Origin: Curtobacterium luteum | GTDB lineage: Bacteria > Actinomycetota > Actinomycetes > Actinomycetales > Microbacteriaceae | Assembly (NCBI RefSeq): GCF_014646995.1 | Contig: NZ_BMOI01000001.1 | Coordinates: 397,018-461,017, forward strand | Reading direction: 5' to 3' | Length of the DNA stretch: 64,000 nt | Translations under genes and position numbers: made by a program | The notes under the pieces: generated by a model | Database searches by the model: none | Seen by the model: only the letters and a program-made list of their open reading frames with translations | Told to the model about the DNA's origin: nothing | In this document: one piece after another, positions 1 through 8,836 of the stretch | Layout of the letters: every line of letters starts with the position of its first letter | Numbering within the stretch: the first letter of the stretch is position 1

Positions 1-1
1 G

Positions 2-1207
2 GTCGACGACGTCAGCGCCACCGTGCTGCACGTCGACATGGACGCGTTCTTCGCCTCCGTCGAACTGCTCGACCGTCCCGACCTCGTCGGGCTGCCCGTG
101 ATCGTCGGGCACGACTCCGACCGCTCCGTGGTCACCGCCGCCACGTACGAGGCCCGACGCTACGGCGTGAACTCCGCGATGCCGATGGCCGTCGCGAAGC
201 GGCGGTGCCCGAACGCCGTGATCGTCGAGCCGCACTTCGAGAAGTACCGCGAGCAGTCCGCCGCCGTGATGGCCGTGTTCGACCGCTTCACCCCGCGGGT
301 CGAGCGGCTCGGCATCGACGAAGCCTTCCTCGACGTCGCCGGCGCGATCCGGCTCTACGGCACCCCGTGGGAGATCGGCACCGCCATCCGCGCCGCCGTC
401 CTCGAGCAGACCGGGCTGCACTGCTCGGTCGGGGCGGCGTCGACGAAGTTCGTGGCCAAGCTCGCGTCCAGTCGGGCGAAGCCGGACGGCCTGCTCGTCG
501 TCCCCGCTGCCGACACGGTCGCGTTCCTCCACCCGCAGCCCGTGTCCGCGCTCTGGGGCGTCGGCGGCAAGACCCAGGAGACCCTCGAACGCCGGGGCAT
601 CCGCACCGTCGGCGACCTCGCCACGACGCCGCTGCCGTCGCTCGTCGCGGCCCTCGGTCCCGCTGGCGGCCAGCGGCTCCACGACCTGTCGTGGGGCCGC
701 GACCCACGGACCGTCGAGACCGGCGTCGGTGAGAAGTCGATCGGGCACGAGGTCACCTTCGGCCGCGACCTCACCGAACGCGACGACGTCGCCCGGGAAC
801 TCCTGCGCCTCGCCGACAAGGTCGCCGTCCGGCTCCGTCGCGCCGACGTGCAGGCGCGGACCGTCGCGCTCAAGGTCCGGTACACCGACTTCACGACGCT
901 CACCCGGTCGCGCACCCTCGCCGAGCCCACCGACGTCGCCAAGCGGATCCACCGCGAAGCCGTCGAGCTCTACGACGTCCTCCACCGACCGGGCAACCGC
1001 ATCCGGCTCATCGGCGTCCGTGGCGAGAACCTCGTTCCCGCGGCGGCGAGCAACGCCCTGTGGGACGACGACGCGCCGTGGCGAGACACCGAGACCACGG
1101 TCGACGCCGTGGCGGCACGGTTCGGCGCGGGCGTGCTCCGGCCGGCCTCGCTCGTCCGCGGCGCGCCCGAGCAGCGGGCCCCGCACGCCAGGCAGGACCC
1201 CGGGTGA
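2..1207 (+). CDS. dinB: DNA polymerase IV (Y-family translesion polymerase), 5' end outside window
   Basis: Error-prone polymerase that copies past damaged template bases. The N-terminal motif HVDMDAFFASVE supplies catalytic aspartates, and GIDEAFLDV carries the second acidic pair (DE). The stretch with AKLASSRAKPDG is the conserved lysine-rich palm segment. Helix-hairpin-helix and little-finger regions follow. The reading frame is open to the first base of the window. Family members usually have a short N-terminal extension before the HVDMDAFF motif, so the true start probably lies upstream; the GTG at 23 is only the first in-frame start visible. Stop at 1205-1207, immediately before the helicase gene. 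Identity is confident; the start is not resolved. Confidence 0.93.
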   Translation, partial: VDDVSATVLHVDMDAFFASVELLDRPDLVGLPVIVGHDSDRSVVTAATYEARRYGVNSAMPMAVAKRRCPNAVIVEPHFEKYREQSAAVMAVFDRFTPRVERLGIDEAFLDVAGAIRLYGTPWEIGTAIRAAVLEQTGLHCSVGAASTKFVAKLASSRAKPDGLLVVPAADTVAFLHPQPVSALWGVGGKTQETLERRGIRTVGDLATTPLPSLVAALGPAGGQRLHDLSWGRDPRTVETGVGEKSIGHEVTFGRDLTERDDVARELLRLADKVAVRLRRADVQARTVALKVRYTDFTTLTRSRTLAEPTDVAKRIHREAVELYDVLHRPGNRIRLIGVRGENLVPAAASNALWDDDAPWRDTETTVDAVAARFGAGVLRPASLVRGAPEQRAPHARQDPG

Positions 1208-1210
1208 CGG

Positions 1211-1216
1211 TAGAAT
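1211..1216 (+). promoter_or_regulatory. -10 box of the helicase gene
   Basis: TAGAAT lies 8 bases before the GTG at 1225, overlapping the end of dinB. It implies a leaderless mRNA and supports the GTG at 1225 as start. Confidence 0.55.
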
Positions 1217-1224
1217 CGCGTGCA

Positions 1225-3171
1225 GTGAGCGCAGCGGAGTACGAGAACCAGCAGCAGGCCGCCACGCTGTGGGGCGATGCGTCGTCGAACCCGATCGAGC
1301 GCCCGGCCACCGCCGACGGCCACGCCGCCAGGCCCCACGACGAAGCCGCCGCGCGGCCCCACGACGAAGCCGCCGCGCAGGCCGAGGCCGCAGGCAACGC
1401 CGCCGCCGAGCACCTCTCGCCCGCGTTCCCGGACCGCGCCGCCTGGGGTACCGCGTCGAAGCTCCGCGCCTGGCAGGTCGAGGCGCTGACGAAGTACTTC
1501 GAGACCGAGCCCCGTGACTTCCTCGCAGCGGCGACCCCGGGCGCCGGCAAGACGACCTTCGCGCTCCGGCTCGCGACCGAGCTGCTCGCCCGCGGCACCG
1601 TTGACCGGATCGTCGTGGTCGCCCCGACCGAGCACCTGAAGCGCCAGTGGGCGGACTCCGCCGACCGGGTCGGCATCCGGATCGACCCCATGTTCAAGAA
1701 CGGCGACGGCATGTTCGGCCGGCACTACCAGGGCGTGGCGATCACGTACGCCCAGGTCGGCATGAACCCCGAGGTGCACCAGCGCATCACGGCCGGCGGC
1801 AAGACCCTCGTCATCCTCGACGAGGTCCACCACGGCGGCGACGCCCTCACCTGGGGCGACGGCATCCGGGAAGCCTTCTCGAAGGCCACCCGTCGGCTGT
1901 CGCTGTCCGGCACGCCGTTCCGCTCCGACACCGCGCCCATCCCGTTCGTGCAGTACGCGCCCGACGAGCAGGGGATCCGGACCTCGATCTCGGACTACAA
2001 CTACGGCTACGGGCGCGCGCTCAAGGACGGCGTCGTCCGCCCGGTGCTGTTCATGGCCTACGCCGGTCAGATGCGCTGGAAGACCCGCATGGGCGACGAG
2101 ATGTCGGCCTCGCTCGGCGAGCAGGTCACGAAGGACATCACCGCCCAGGCGTGGCGCACCGCCCTGTCGCCCGACGGCGAGTGGATGCCCGCGGTCCTGA
2201 CGGCCGCCGACAAACGGCTCACCGAGGTCCGTCGGGGCGTCCCCGACGCCGGCGGGCTCGTCATCGCCACGGACACGACGACGGCCAGGGCGTACGCGCG
2301 GATGCTGACGCAGATCACGGGGGAGCGGCCGACGGTCGTCCTCTCCGACGAAGCCGCCGCCTCGGAGCGCATCGGAGCGTTCGCCGAGGGCGACTCACGC
2401 TGGATGGTCGCCGTCCGCATGGTGTCCGAAGGCGTCGACGTCCCGCGGCTCTGCGTCGGTGTGTACGCCACGAGCGCGAGCACGCCGCTGTTCTTCGCCC
2501 AGGTGATCGGTCGCTTCGTGCGTGCCCGCCGTCGTGGCGAGACCGCCTCCGTGTTCCTGCCGAGCGTTCCAGGCCTGATGGCCCTCGCGGCGTCGCTCGA
2601 GCTCGAACGCGACCACGCCCTCGACCGCCCGAAGGACGCGGACGACGGGATGTACAACCCCGAGGACGCGATGGTCGCCGAGGCCAACCGCGAGGACCGC
2701 GCGTCCGAGAGCCTGCTCGAGGTGCAGCCGTTCGAGGCCCTCGACTCGCAGGCGTCGTTCGACCGCGTGCTCTACGACGGCGGCGAGTTCGGGTCCGGTG
2801 GCGAGGTCGGCTCGCTCGAGGAACTCGACTTCATCGGCATCCCCGGGCTCCTCGAGCCCGACCAGGTGCGCGACCTGCTCCGAGCCCGGCAGGCGTCCCA
2901 GGCCAAACGCTCCAAGGGGCGGCCGGCGAAGGACGGGATGCCGAGGGCCACGCCGGACGAGAGCCGGCCGATGTACATGACGCTCAAGGAGCAGCGGACC
3001 GAGCTCGCACGCCTCGTCTCGATCTGGTCCCGGCACTCGAACGAGCCGCACGGGGCCATCCACGCGGAGCTCCGACGGATCAGCGGCGGTCCGGCCGTGG
3101 CGCAGGCGAGCGTCGAGCAGATCCAGAAGCGCATCGACGTGCTCCGGTCGCGCATCGGCGGACGGCGGTGA
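1225..3171 (+). CDS. Superfamily II DEAD/DEAH-type helicase
   Basis: ATP-dependent nucleic-acid helicase or translocase of 648 residues; target unknown. Walker A (ATPGAGKT) is near residues 103-110, the Walker B box reads DEVH near 199-202, motif III is SGTPFRSD near 229, and the C-terminal helicase half has VSEGVDVPRL and motif VI QVIGRFVRARR. Residues 1-70 are low complexity and include a perfect 24-base duplication (1331-1354 and 1355-1378) encoding RPHDEAAA twice. The frame stays open further upstream but there it only shadows dinB; the -10 box at 1211 and GTG at 1225 fix the start. A small gene follows after 7 bases. It resembles the helicases widely conserved in actinobacteria; no partner domain is visible. 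Confidence 0.85.
   Translation: MSAAEYENQQQAATLWGDASSNPIERPATADGHAARPHDEAAARPHDEAAAQAEAAGNAAAEHLSPAFPDRAAWGTASKLRAWQVEALTKYFETEPRDFLAAATPGAGKTTFALRLATELLARGTVDRIVVVAPTEHLKRQWADSADRVGIRIDPMFKNGDGMFGRHYQGVAITYAQVGMNPEVHQRITAGGKTLVILDEVHHGGDALTWGDGIREAFSKATRRLSLSGTPFRSDTAPIPFVQYAPDEQGIRTSISDYNYGYGRALKDGVVRPVLFMAYAGQMRWKTRMGDEMSASLGEQVTKDITAQAWRTALSPDGEWMPAVLTAADKRLTEVRRGVPDAGGLVIATDTTTARAYARMLTQITGERPTVVLSDEAAASERIGAFAEGDSRWMVAVRMVSEGVDVPRLCVGVYATSASTPLFFAQVIGRFVRARRRGETASVFLPSVPGLMALAASLELERDHALDRPKDADDGMYNPEDAMVAEANREDRASESLLEVQPFEALDSQASFDRVLYDGGEFGSGGEVGSLEELDFIGIPGLLEPDQVRDLLRARQASQAKRSKGRPAKDGMPRATPDESRPMYMTLKEQRTELARLVSIWSRHSNEPHGAIHAELRRISGGPAVAQASVEQIQKRIDVLRSRIGGRR
1331..1378 (+). repeat. 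Two perfect 24-base direct repeats inside the helicase gene
   Basis: Two adjacent identical 24-base units each encode RPHDEAAA in the low-complexity N-terminal region. Slippage here would stay in frame. Confidence 0.85.
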
Positions 3172-3178
3172 CCCTCCC

Positions 3179-3385
3179 GTGATCGAGCCCGTCGACGACC
3201 GCACGTGGCTCGTCAAGCGGGACGCGGAGTCCTCGCCCGAGGCCATCATCGACCGGTTCGCCGGGGGCTACCGGCTGCGCCGCTTCTCGCTCACCGAGTC
3301 GCGTCGGACTGCCCACGGGGTGTTCACGGGCCCCGAGCTCGCCGAGACCGCATGGTGGCGCCTCCGCGACCGCCGACGAGACTGA
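3179..3385 (+). CDS. Small hypothetical protein (68 aa)
   Basis: Starts with GTG 7 bases after the helicase stop, so it is probably co-transcribed. The sequence is soluble and charged (MIEPVDDRTWLVKRD at the start, many Arg at the C-terminus) with no signal peptide or membrane segment. No family is recognised. Position and codon use suggest a real gene; a role linked to the helicase is only a guess. Confidence 0.6.
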   Translation: MIEPVDDRTWLVKRDAESSPEAIIDRFAGGYRLRRFSLTESRRTAHGVFTGPELAETAWWRLRDRRRD

Positions 3386-3423
3386 GCCGCGACCGACGCC
3401 GGGCGTGCACACCAGGCACGGTC

Positions 3424-3429
3424 TAGCGT
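3424..3429 (+). promoter_or_regulatory. -10 box of the FNT channel gene
   Basis: TAGCGT sits 7 bases before GTG 3437, giving a leaderless start and favouring 3437 over the GTG at 3428. Confidence 0.5.
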
Positions 3430-3436
3430 GCGATCC

Positions 3437-4276
3437 GTGACCGACGAACGTCGCCGCGAAGTCGGCCGTGCTGATGCCCCCGTCGAAGACGAGATCCACG
3501 ATTCCTTCGAAGCCGTCGTCGAGGAGGGCACCGAACGGCTGCAGCGGACGACGCGGGTCGTGCTCGCCACCGGGTTCGCCGGCGGCCTCGAGATCGGGCT
3601 CGGCGTGATGGCGTACCTCGCCGTCCTGCACGCGACCGGCGACCACCTCCTCGCCGGGATCGCGTTCGGTGTCGGGCTGGTGGCGCTGTACCTCGCGCAC
3701 AGCGAGCTGTTCACGGAGAACTTCCTGATGCCGATCGTCGCGCTCGTCGCGAAGGAGGGGACGGTCGGCCAGCTCCTCCGGCTGTGGGTCGGCACCCTCG
3801 TCGCCAACCTCGCGGGCGGATGGCTCTTCATGTGGCTCGTCGTCCAGGCGTTCCCGCAGTGGCACGACGAACTCGAGGAGTCGGCCCGCCACTACGTGGA
3901 CGCGCCGTTCGGGCTGCAGGTCGCGGTGCTCGCCGTGCTCGGCGGCAGCACGATCACGCTGGTGACCCGGATGCAGCAGGGGACGGACTCCGACCCGGCG
4001 AAGATCGTCGCCGCGGTCATCGGCGGGTTCCTGCTGTCCGGCCTCCAGCTGTTCCACTCGATCCTCGACTCGCTGCTCGTCTTCGGCGCCATCCAGGCCG
4101 GCGCGTCGATCAGCTACGGCCAGTGGCTCGGGTGGTTCGGGTACACCCTCGTGTTCAACGTCCTCGGTGGTGTGGTCCTCGTGACCGCGCTGCGCCTCGT
4201 CCGGTCGGCCGACCTGCTGCAGCACCGTCGCCGGAGCGCGCCCGCCGAGCCCGGTCGGTCGAGCACGGAACAGTGA
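3437..4276 (+). CDS. Formate/nitrite transporter (FNT) family membrane channel
   Basis: Polytopic inner-membrane protein of 279 residues with about six hydrophobic segments. Residues around FAGGLEIGLGVMAYLAVL and LYLAHSELFTENFLMPIVALVA match the FNT fold, in which a hydrophobic pore moves small monovalent acids such as formate or nitrite. The N-terminal 40 residues are charged and cytoplasmic; the C-terminus is basic. GTG 3437 is chosen from the -10 spacing. The gene stands alone, convergent with the acetyltransferase gene downstream. The substrate cannot be told from sequence. Family assignment is good; the exact channel type is open. Confidence 0.82.
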   Translation: MTDERRREVGRADAPVEDEIHDSFEAVVEEGTERLQRTTRVVLATGFAGGLEIGLGVMAYLAVLHATGDHLLAGIAFGVGLVALYLAHSELFTENFLMPIVALVAKEGTVGQLLRLWVGTLVANLAGGWLFMWLVVQAFPQWHDELEESARHYVDAPFGLQVAVLAVLGGSTITLVTRMQQGTDSDPAKIVAAVIGGFLLSGLQLFHSILDSLLVFGAIQAGASISYGQWLGWFGYTLVFNVLGGVVLVTALRLVRSADLLQHRRRSAPAEPGRSSTEQ

Positions 4277-4352
4277 CAGCACCCACCGGCGACAGCGCCG
4301 ACCGGGGGGAGCGCCCTCCAGCGACAGCGCCCACCAGCGAGGCGGGCGGAGC

Positions 4353-4847
4353 TCAGCGCACCATCCGGAGCGACCGCTCGATCGGGCCGAACGACGACCT
4401 CGCCCCGTCGGTGGCGAACCCGTTGCGTCGGTAGAACGCCTGCGCCCGCGGGTTGTCCTCCGCGACCCACAGCGACGCCGGACGGTCGCCGAGCACCGCG
4501 TCGAGGAGTCGCTGCCCGGCACCGGATCCGTGCGCCCGCGCCAGCACGTAGAGCATCGTGAGCTCCTCCGGCCGCACCGGGTCCTCGTCGGTCGGCGAGG
4601 ACGGCGTCGGTCGCACGGCACCGAAGCCGACCAGGTCGTCGCCGTCGAGGGCCACCACGGTGGAGAACGCGTGCTCGGTCAGGTTCGTCCGCCACATCGC
4701 GATCCGCGGCTCGACGGCGAACCACGGGCTGGTGTCCGGGTCCTCCACGAAGCGGCCGTAGGTCTCGCGCCACGACGTCGCGTGGACCAGTGCGATCGGT
4801 TCGGCGTCCTCGAGTGTGGCGGACCGGACGGAGATCGACGTCGTCAT
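4353..4847 (-). CDS. GNAT family N-acetyltransferase
   Basis: Single-domain acetyltransferase of 164 residues. The acetyl-CoA binding motif is visible as ARAHGSGAGQRLLDAVL near residues 110-125, followed by LWVAEDNPRAQAFYRRNGF, the typical C-terminal strand and helix of small-molecule GNATs. The start of the protein (ISVRSATLEDAEPIALVH) fits the usual first strand and helix. ATG at 4847. The gene is divergent from ndh with a 92-base gap. Substrate unknown. Confidence 0.88.
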   Translation of the reverse strand: MTTSISVRSATLEDAEPIALVHATSWRETYGRFVEDPDTSPWFAVEPRIAMWRTNLTEHAFSTVVALDGDDLVGFGAVRPTPSSPTDEDPVRPEELTMLYVLARAHGSGAGQRLLDAVLGDRPASLWVAEDNPRAQAFYRRNGFATDGARSSFGPIERSLRMVR

Positions 4848-4927
4848 GCCCTGACCGTACCCATCCGCGGAGCGACGACCGCGCCGACCGACGGCGCGGC
4901 TTGGTGACGCCGCCAGGGAAACTCCGG

Positions 4928-4933
4928 TAGACC
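4928..4933 (+). promoter_or_regulatory. -10 box of ndh
   Basis: TAGACC lies 6 bases before ATG 4940; the last base deviates from TAnnnT but spacing matches the other leaderless starts in the window. Confidence 0.42.
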
Positions 4934-4939
4934 GGACAC

Positions 4940-6268
4940 ATGGCAGATTCGATCCCGCACGTCCTGGTCCTCGGTGGCGGCTCCGCCGGCTACACGACCG
5001 TCAAGCAGCTGCAGAAGCACGCCGCGACGGTTCCGATGCGCATCACGCTCGTCGACCAGAACACCTACTACACGTACCTGCCGTTCCTGCCGGAGGTCGC
5101 CGGCGGCCACATCGCGCCGAAGGACGTCACCTTCGAGCTGCGCCGCGCCCTCAAGAAGACACGGGTCATCCAGGGCAAGGTCACCGGGATCTCGTCGAAG
5201 GACAAGACCGTGTCGATCTCGACCGCGGGCGGTGACGACCGCACGCTCGGCTACGACCAGCTCGTCGTCGCGCTCGGATCGGTCACCCGGACCTTCCCGA
5301 CGCCCGGGCTCGAGGAGTACGGCGTCGGCTTCAAGACGGTCGAGGAAGCCGCGTACGTCCGCGCCAAGCTCCTCGACAACATCGCGAAGGCCGCTGCCAC
5401 CCGCGACGAGGACGAGCGCCGTCGCCTCCTGACGAGCATCTTCGTCGGCGGTGGCTACACCGGTGTCGAGGCGATCGGTGAGCTGTTCGACGTGTCGCAG
5501 GCCGCCATCAAGACGTACCCGTCGCTCGCGGGGGAGCACCCCCGCTGGGTCCTCATCGACGCCCTCGACCGCGTCGCGCCCGAGGTCGGCCCCGAGCTGT
5601 CGAAGTGGACCCTCGAGTCGCTGCGCGCCCGCGGCATCGACGTCCGCCTCAAGACGACGATGCCGAGCGCCGAGGGCGGCGTCATCAAGCTCTCCGACGG
5701 CGACGAGTTCGCTGCCGGCCTCCTCGTCTGGACCGCCGGCGTCAAGCCGAACCCGCTCCTCGACGCCACCGACCTGCCGCGGGGACCGAAGGGCCACCTC
5801 GCCGCGAACGCGAAGCTCCAGGTCGAGGACGAGTCGACGCACGAGGTCGTCCCCGGTGTCTGGGGCCTCGGCGACGTCGCACAGGTGCCCGACCTCACCG
5901 CGGAGAAGCAGCCGGCGTACTACCCGCCGAACGCGCAGAACGCGGTCCGGCAGGCCGTCGTCGCGGCCGACAACGTCGTGGCGACCATCACGGGCAAGCC
6001 GCTCGAGGAGTACCGCCACCCGTCCATCGGCACCGTCGCGTCCTACGGCGTCGCGAAGGGCGCGGCGAACATCAAGGGCGTCAAGATGACGAACCTGCTC
6101 GCCTGGCTCGCGCACCGCGCCTACCACGTGTACGCGATGCCGACGCTCAACCGCAAGGCGCGGATCGTCATCGGCTGGGTCACCGGAGCGGTGTCCGGTC
6201 GCGACGCGACCTCGCTCATCAAGGAGACGGACCCGCGTCGCAACTTCGTCGAGGCGTCGAAGAGCTAG
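4940..6268 (+). CDS. ndh: Type II NADH dehydrogenase (NDH-2)
   Basis: Single-subunit, non-proton-pumping NADH:quinone oxidoreductase at the inner face of the membrane, 442 residues. The FAD-binding Rossmann motif is VLVLGGGSAGYTTV near residue 10, and the NAD-binding motif is IFVGGGYTGVEAIGEL near residue 175. A second FAD contact is WGLGDVAQVPD near 310. The C-terminal region is amphipathic with no clear transmembrane helix, as usual for NDH-2. It would feed the menaquinone pool used by the QcrCAB complex encoded at 44-48 kb. A strong terminator hairpin follows. Some homologues are other quinone reductases, so the donor is inferred from family. Confidence 0.86.
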   Translation: MADSIPHVLVLGGGSAGYTTVKQLQKHAATVPMRITLVDQNTYYTYLPFLPEVAGGHIAPKDVTFELRRALKKTRVIQGKVTGISSKDKTVSISTAGGDDRTLGYDQLVVALGSVTRTFPTPGLEEYGVGFKTVEEAAYVRAKLLDNIAKAAATRDEDERRRLLTSIFVGGGYTGVEAIGELFDVSQAAIKTYPSLAGEHPRWVLIDALDRVAPEVGPELSKWTLESLRARGIDVRLKTTMPSAEGGVIKLSDGDEFAAGLLVWTAGVKPNPLLDATDLPRGPKGHLAANAKLQVEDESTHEVVPGVWGLGDVAQVPDLTAEKQPAYYPPNAQNAVRQAVVAADNVVATITGKPLEEYRHPSIGTVASYGVAKGAANIKGVKMTNLLAWLAHRAYHVYAMPTLNRKARIVIGWVTGAVSGRDATSLIKETDPRRNFVEASKS

Positions 6269-6280
6269 ACGCGACCACCT

Positions 6281-6327
6281 GACGGGCGGGAGGCGCGGTG
6301 TCGGCTGGCACCGCGCCTCCCGTCCGT
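6281..6327 (+). terminator. Terminator hairpin after ndh (member of the dispersed GGAGGC repeat)
   Basis: A 13-base perfect stem, GGGAGGCGCGGTG (6288-6300) and its complement (6309-6321), with an 8-base loop. No clear T tract follows. The same core recurs at nine other loci in the window. Confidence 0.75.
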
Positions 6328-6406
6328 GTCGTGGTGGCGCCCGCACCGCACGGTGCGGCAGACTGACTCCCTCGCGCGGCGGCGCGACGGTCCGGAAGAC
6401 GTGACC

Positions 6407-7897
6407 ATGATCGACACCATCACCTGCCAGCGCTGTGGAACGGCGCGACCCTCGACGGGCGTCCACCGGTGCCCCGGACCAGCCGACCCGGCTGCGGCCC
6501 TCGGTCTCGGAGGAGCCGCGGTCGTCGCGCTCGAGGCGCTGCGCACGGTCGGATCCCCGGTCGTCGTCGGCGGCACCGTCCGTGACGCCCTGCTCCGCGA
6601 GTCCGGTCGGACGGTCCCGGCCACGGCCGTGCCGGACGTCGACATCGAGGTGTACGGCACGGATCTCGACGCGGTCTCGGCTGCACTGCGGGCGGTCGGC
6701 GCGGTGGTCGTCCGGGCGGGCGTCCGGTTCGAGGTCCTCAAGGTCGTGCTCGACGGGACGCACCTCGACGTGGCGACCGTGGCGAGTCCTGGTGGTGACG
6801 CTCCGTTCACGGCGGCCGCCTCGCGCCGCGACGTCACCGTCGACGCGGTCGCCTGGGACCCGGTGACGAACGAGTACGTCGACGCGTTCGGGGGGATCGA
6901 CGACGCGGTCGTGGGTGTCCTGCGGCACACGTCCGAGCGCTTCGGCGACGACCCGCTGCGGGTGCTGCGTGCGGTGCAGCTCGTCGCCAGGTTCGGTCTC
7001 GAGGTCGACGACGGGACGGTCGCGCTCGCCCGCACGCTCGTCGACCGCTTCGGCGAGGTCGCACACGAGCGAGTCTGGCCGGAGATCCGGAAGACCGCGC
7101 TGGGCGACCACGTCTCCGCGGCCCTGGAGGTCCTCCACGACACCGGGTGGGACGTCCACCTGCCGGAACTCGCCGCCCTCCGCGACGTGCCGCAGGACCC
7201 GCACTGGCACCCGGAGGGACCGGTCCACGTGCACGCCGGCCTGGCGGGCGATGCCGCAGCCCGTGCCTGCACCGAGGACGGCGTCCGCGGCGACGACCGC
7301 GTGGTGATCGTGCTCGCGGCTGTGCTCCACGACCTCGGCAAGGCCGGTTCCGGGACGCAGGTCTCCTCGGAGGAGGGAACCCCTCGCATCCGGAGCCTGG
7401 GACACGAGGTGTCGGGCGCGGTGGCGGCTCGCGAGCTGTTGCGTCGGCTCGGTGCGCCGCGCGCCGTCGTCGATCGCGTGGTGCCCCTCGTCCGGGAGCA
7501 CATGGTGGTCCACTCGGCCGGGGGAGCACCTCCCTCGGTGGCGGCGACGCGGCGACTGTTCCGTCGGCTCGGTGGGACGCTGTCGGCCGCCGAGGCCTGG
7601 GCCCGGGTGTGCGAGGCGGACTCCCGGGGGCGTGGTCCCGCATCCGGACCGTCGGCTGCCCGGGAGTGGTTCGCGGTGATGCTGCGCGACGTGTCGACGC
7701 GCCCACGTGCCGGGCTCCTCACCGGACGGGACCTCCTGGACGCCGGGCTGACCCCCGGACCGCGGTTCCGCGAGGTGCTCGCAGCAGCGACGGAGGCCGA
7801 GGACGACGGCGTGTTCACCGACCTCGGCGGGGCGCGGGACTGGCTCCGCGACTGGCTCAGGGCGCACCTCGCGGACGGAGCGCAGCGCGACGGGTGA
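6407..7897 (+). CDS. Cca-like nucleotidyltransferase with HD domain
   Basis: Protein of 496 residues in the tRNA nucleotidyltransferase/poly(A) polymerase family. The head domain has VVVGGTVRDALL (the GG-RD signature) and metal-binding DVDIEVYG; an HD phosphohydrolase-like domain follows with LAAVLHDLGKAG. The N-terminus is unusual: TCQRCGTARPSTGVHRC looks like a small zinc ribbon. ATG 6407 has a GGAAG ribosome site 8 bases upstream; GTG 6401 is an alternative. The CCA-adding gene of related genomes generally sits elsewhere, so this may be a paralogue with another RNA or nucleotide substrate. Family is confident, biological role is not. Confidence 0.72.
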   Translation: MIDTITCQRCGTARPSTGVHRCPGPADPAAALGLGGAAVVALEALRTVGSPVVVGGTVRDALLRESGRTVPATAVPDVDIEVYGTDLDAVSAALRAVGAVVVRAGVRFEVLKVVLDGTHLDVATVASPGGDAPFTAAASRRDVTVDAVAWDPVTNEYVDAFGGIDDAVVGVLRHTSERFGDDPLRVLRAVQLVARFGLEVDDGTVALARTLVDRFGEVAHERVWPEIRKTALGDHVSAALEVLHDTGWDVHLPELAALRDVPQDPHWHPEGPVHVHAGLAGDAAARACTEDGVRGDDRVVIVLAAVLHDLGKAGSGTQVSSEEGTPRIRSLGHEVSGAVAARELLRRLGAPRAVVDRVVPLVREHMVVHSAGGAPPSVAATRRLFRRLGGTLSAAEAWARVCEADSRGRGPASGPSAAREWFAVMLRDVSTRPRAGLLTGRDLLDAGLTPGPRFREVLAAATEAEDDGVFTDLGGARDWLRDWLRAHLADGAQRDG

Positions 7898-7999
7898 GCC
7901 CGGCCGGGCCTGCGCGACCCGGTGTCCGATCCGTGCGGATCTGGGACGGCTCGGACGCCCGTGTCGTCAGCGTGGACGACACCAGCGAGAGGAGCGTCC

Positions 8000-8331
8000 A
8001 TGCGCGCCATGACGTTCCGCGGGCCCTCCCGGGTCCGCGTCGAGGAGAAGCCCGTTCCGAGGATCCAGCACGAGAACGACGCCGTCGTCCGTGTCGAACG
8101 AGCGGCGATCTGCGGGTCGGACCTGCACCTGCACCTGCACCACGGCATGATGTCGGACACCCGCGTCGGGCACACCTTCGGGCTCGAGTTCATCGGGAGC
8201 ACATCCAGGCCGGGCACCCCAAGCCGAGCGACATCGTCACGCACCGCATCCCGCTCGAGCACATCGCCGAGGGGTACCACCTGTTCTCGTCGAAGCTCGA
8301 CGGCATCATCAAGCCCGTGATCGTCCCGTGA
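8000..8331 (+). pseudogene. Internally deleted zinc alcohol dehydrogenase
   Basis: The first 65 or so codons (MRAMTFRGPSRVRVEEKP to VGHTFGLEFIG) match the N-terminus of a zinc-dependent alcohol/formaldehyde dehydrogenase, including the CGSDLH zinc-ligand motif. Near 8195 the sequence jumps, in another frame, to the family's typical C-terminus (HIQAGHPKPSDIVTHRIP, then IAEGYHLF). More than 200 central residues, including the NAD-binding fold, are absent and the join is frameshifted. The ribosome site AGAGGAG before ATG 8000 survives. This is a gene destroyed by an internal deletion. A neighbouring reading frame is also broken. Confidence 0.82.
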
Positions 8332-8342
8332 AGGAGCGCGCC

Positions 8343-8701
8343 ATGACCGATCACATCCCGTACATCGCGGACCCGCCGCGGCGGTCCGGCGGGTCGCGTA
8401 CGCCCGGTTCAGCGAGGGGCGGCTGGCCCACTGGCTGCTCCTCGTCCTCGGTGACCGGATCGACGTCGCGACCCACCGGGTGACGGACGCGCTGCGTGGT
8501 CGGCCCGACCGGGTCGTGCGCGAGACGGGCGTCCGGGCGGAGGGCACCGGGCACCCGGTCGCGTCCCGCGTCCGCTCGTCGCGGCGGCACTGGAGGCACG
8601 GCCTCCTCGACCCGGTGGTCGCGAACTGGGGGTGGTCGGCCGCCGTCGGTGGCGCGGTCCTCGTGGTCCGGTGGATCGCGCGGGCACGTCGCGGTCGGTG
8701 A
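8343..8701 (+). pseudogene. Frameshifted small membrane-associated hypothetical protein
   Basis: An ATG at 8343 with a good AAGGAG site 6 bases upstream opens a frame (MTDHIPYIADPPRR) that soon becomes implausible. A second frame from about 8390 to 8701 reads AYARFSEGRLAHWLLLVL, continues through basic sequence and ends in a hydrophobic segment WGWSAAVGGAVLVV and RARRGR. Joining the two frames near 8385 gives a protein of about 120 residues with a C-terminal membrane helix. No family recognised. Probably decayed along with the upstream dehydrogenase; a sequencing error is the alternative. Confidence 0.5.
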
Positions 8702-8722
8702 CCGCCCGCTCGGTGACGCACA

Positions 8723-8768
8723 CCGGACGGGAGGCGCGGTGCGGGCCCGCCCCGCGCCTCCCGTCCGG
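8723..8768. terminator. 17-bp hairpin of the dispersed GGAGGC family
   Basis: CCGGACGGGAGGCGCGG (8723-8739) is perfectly complementary to 8752-8768. The 12-base loop itself contains GCGGGCCCGC. It ends the broken-gene region. Confidence 0.75.
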
Positions 8769-8836
8769 TCGTGGTCGCGGTGAGGGGTGCCCCGAGTGGA
8801 GCGACGCCGATGCTCGCCGCGAAGCACGAACGCGAA

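Noticed and set aside
4844..7867. Very long minus-strand open frame opposite ndh and the Cca-like gene
   Set aside because: It is antisense to two clearly conserved proteins and composed of Arg/Asp/Val-rich, low-complexity sequence typical of open shadow frames in very GC-rich DNA.
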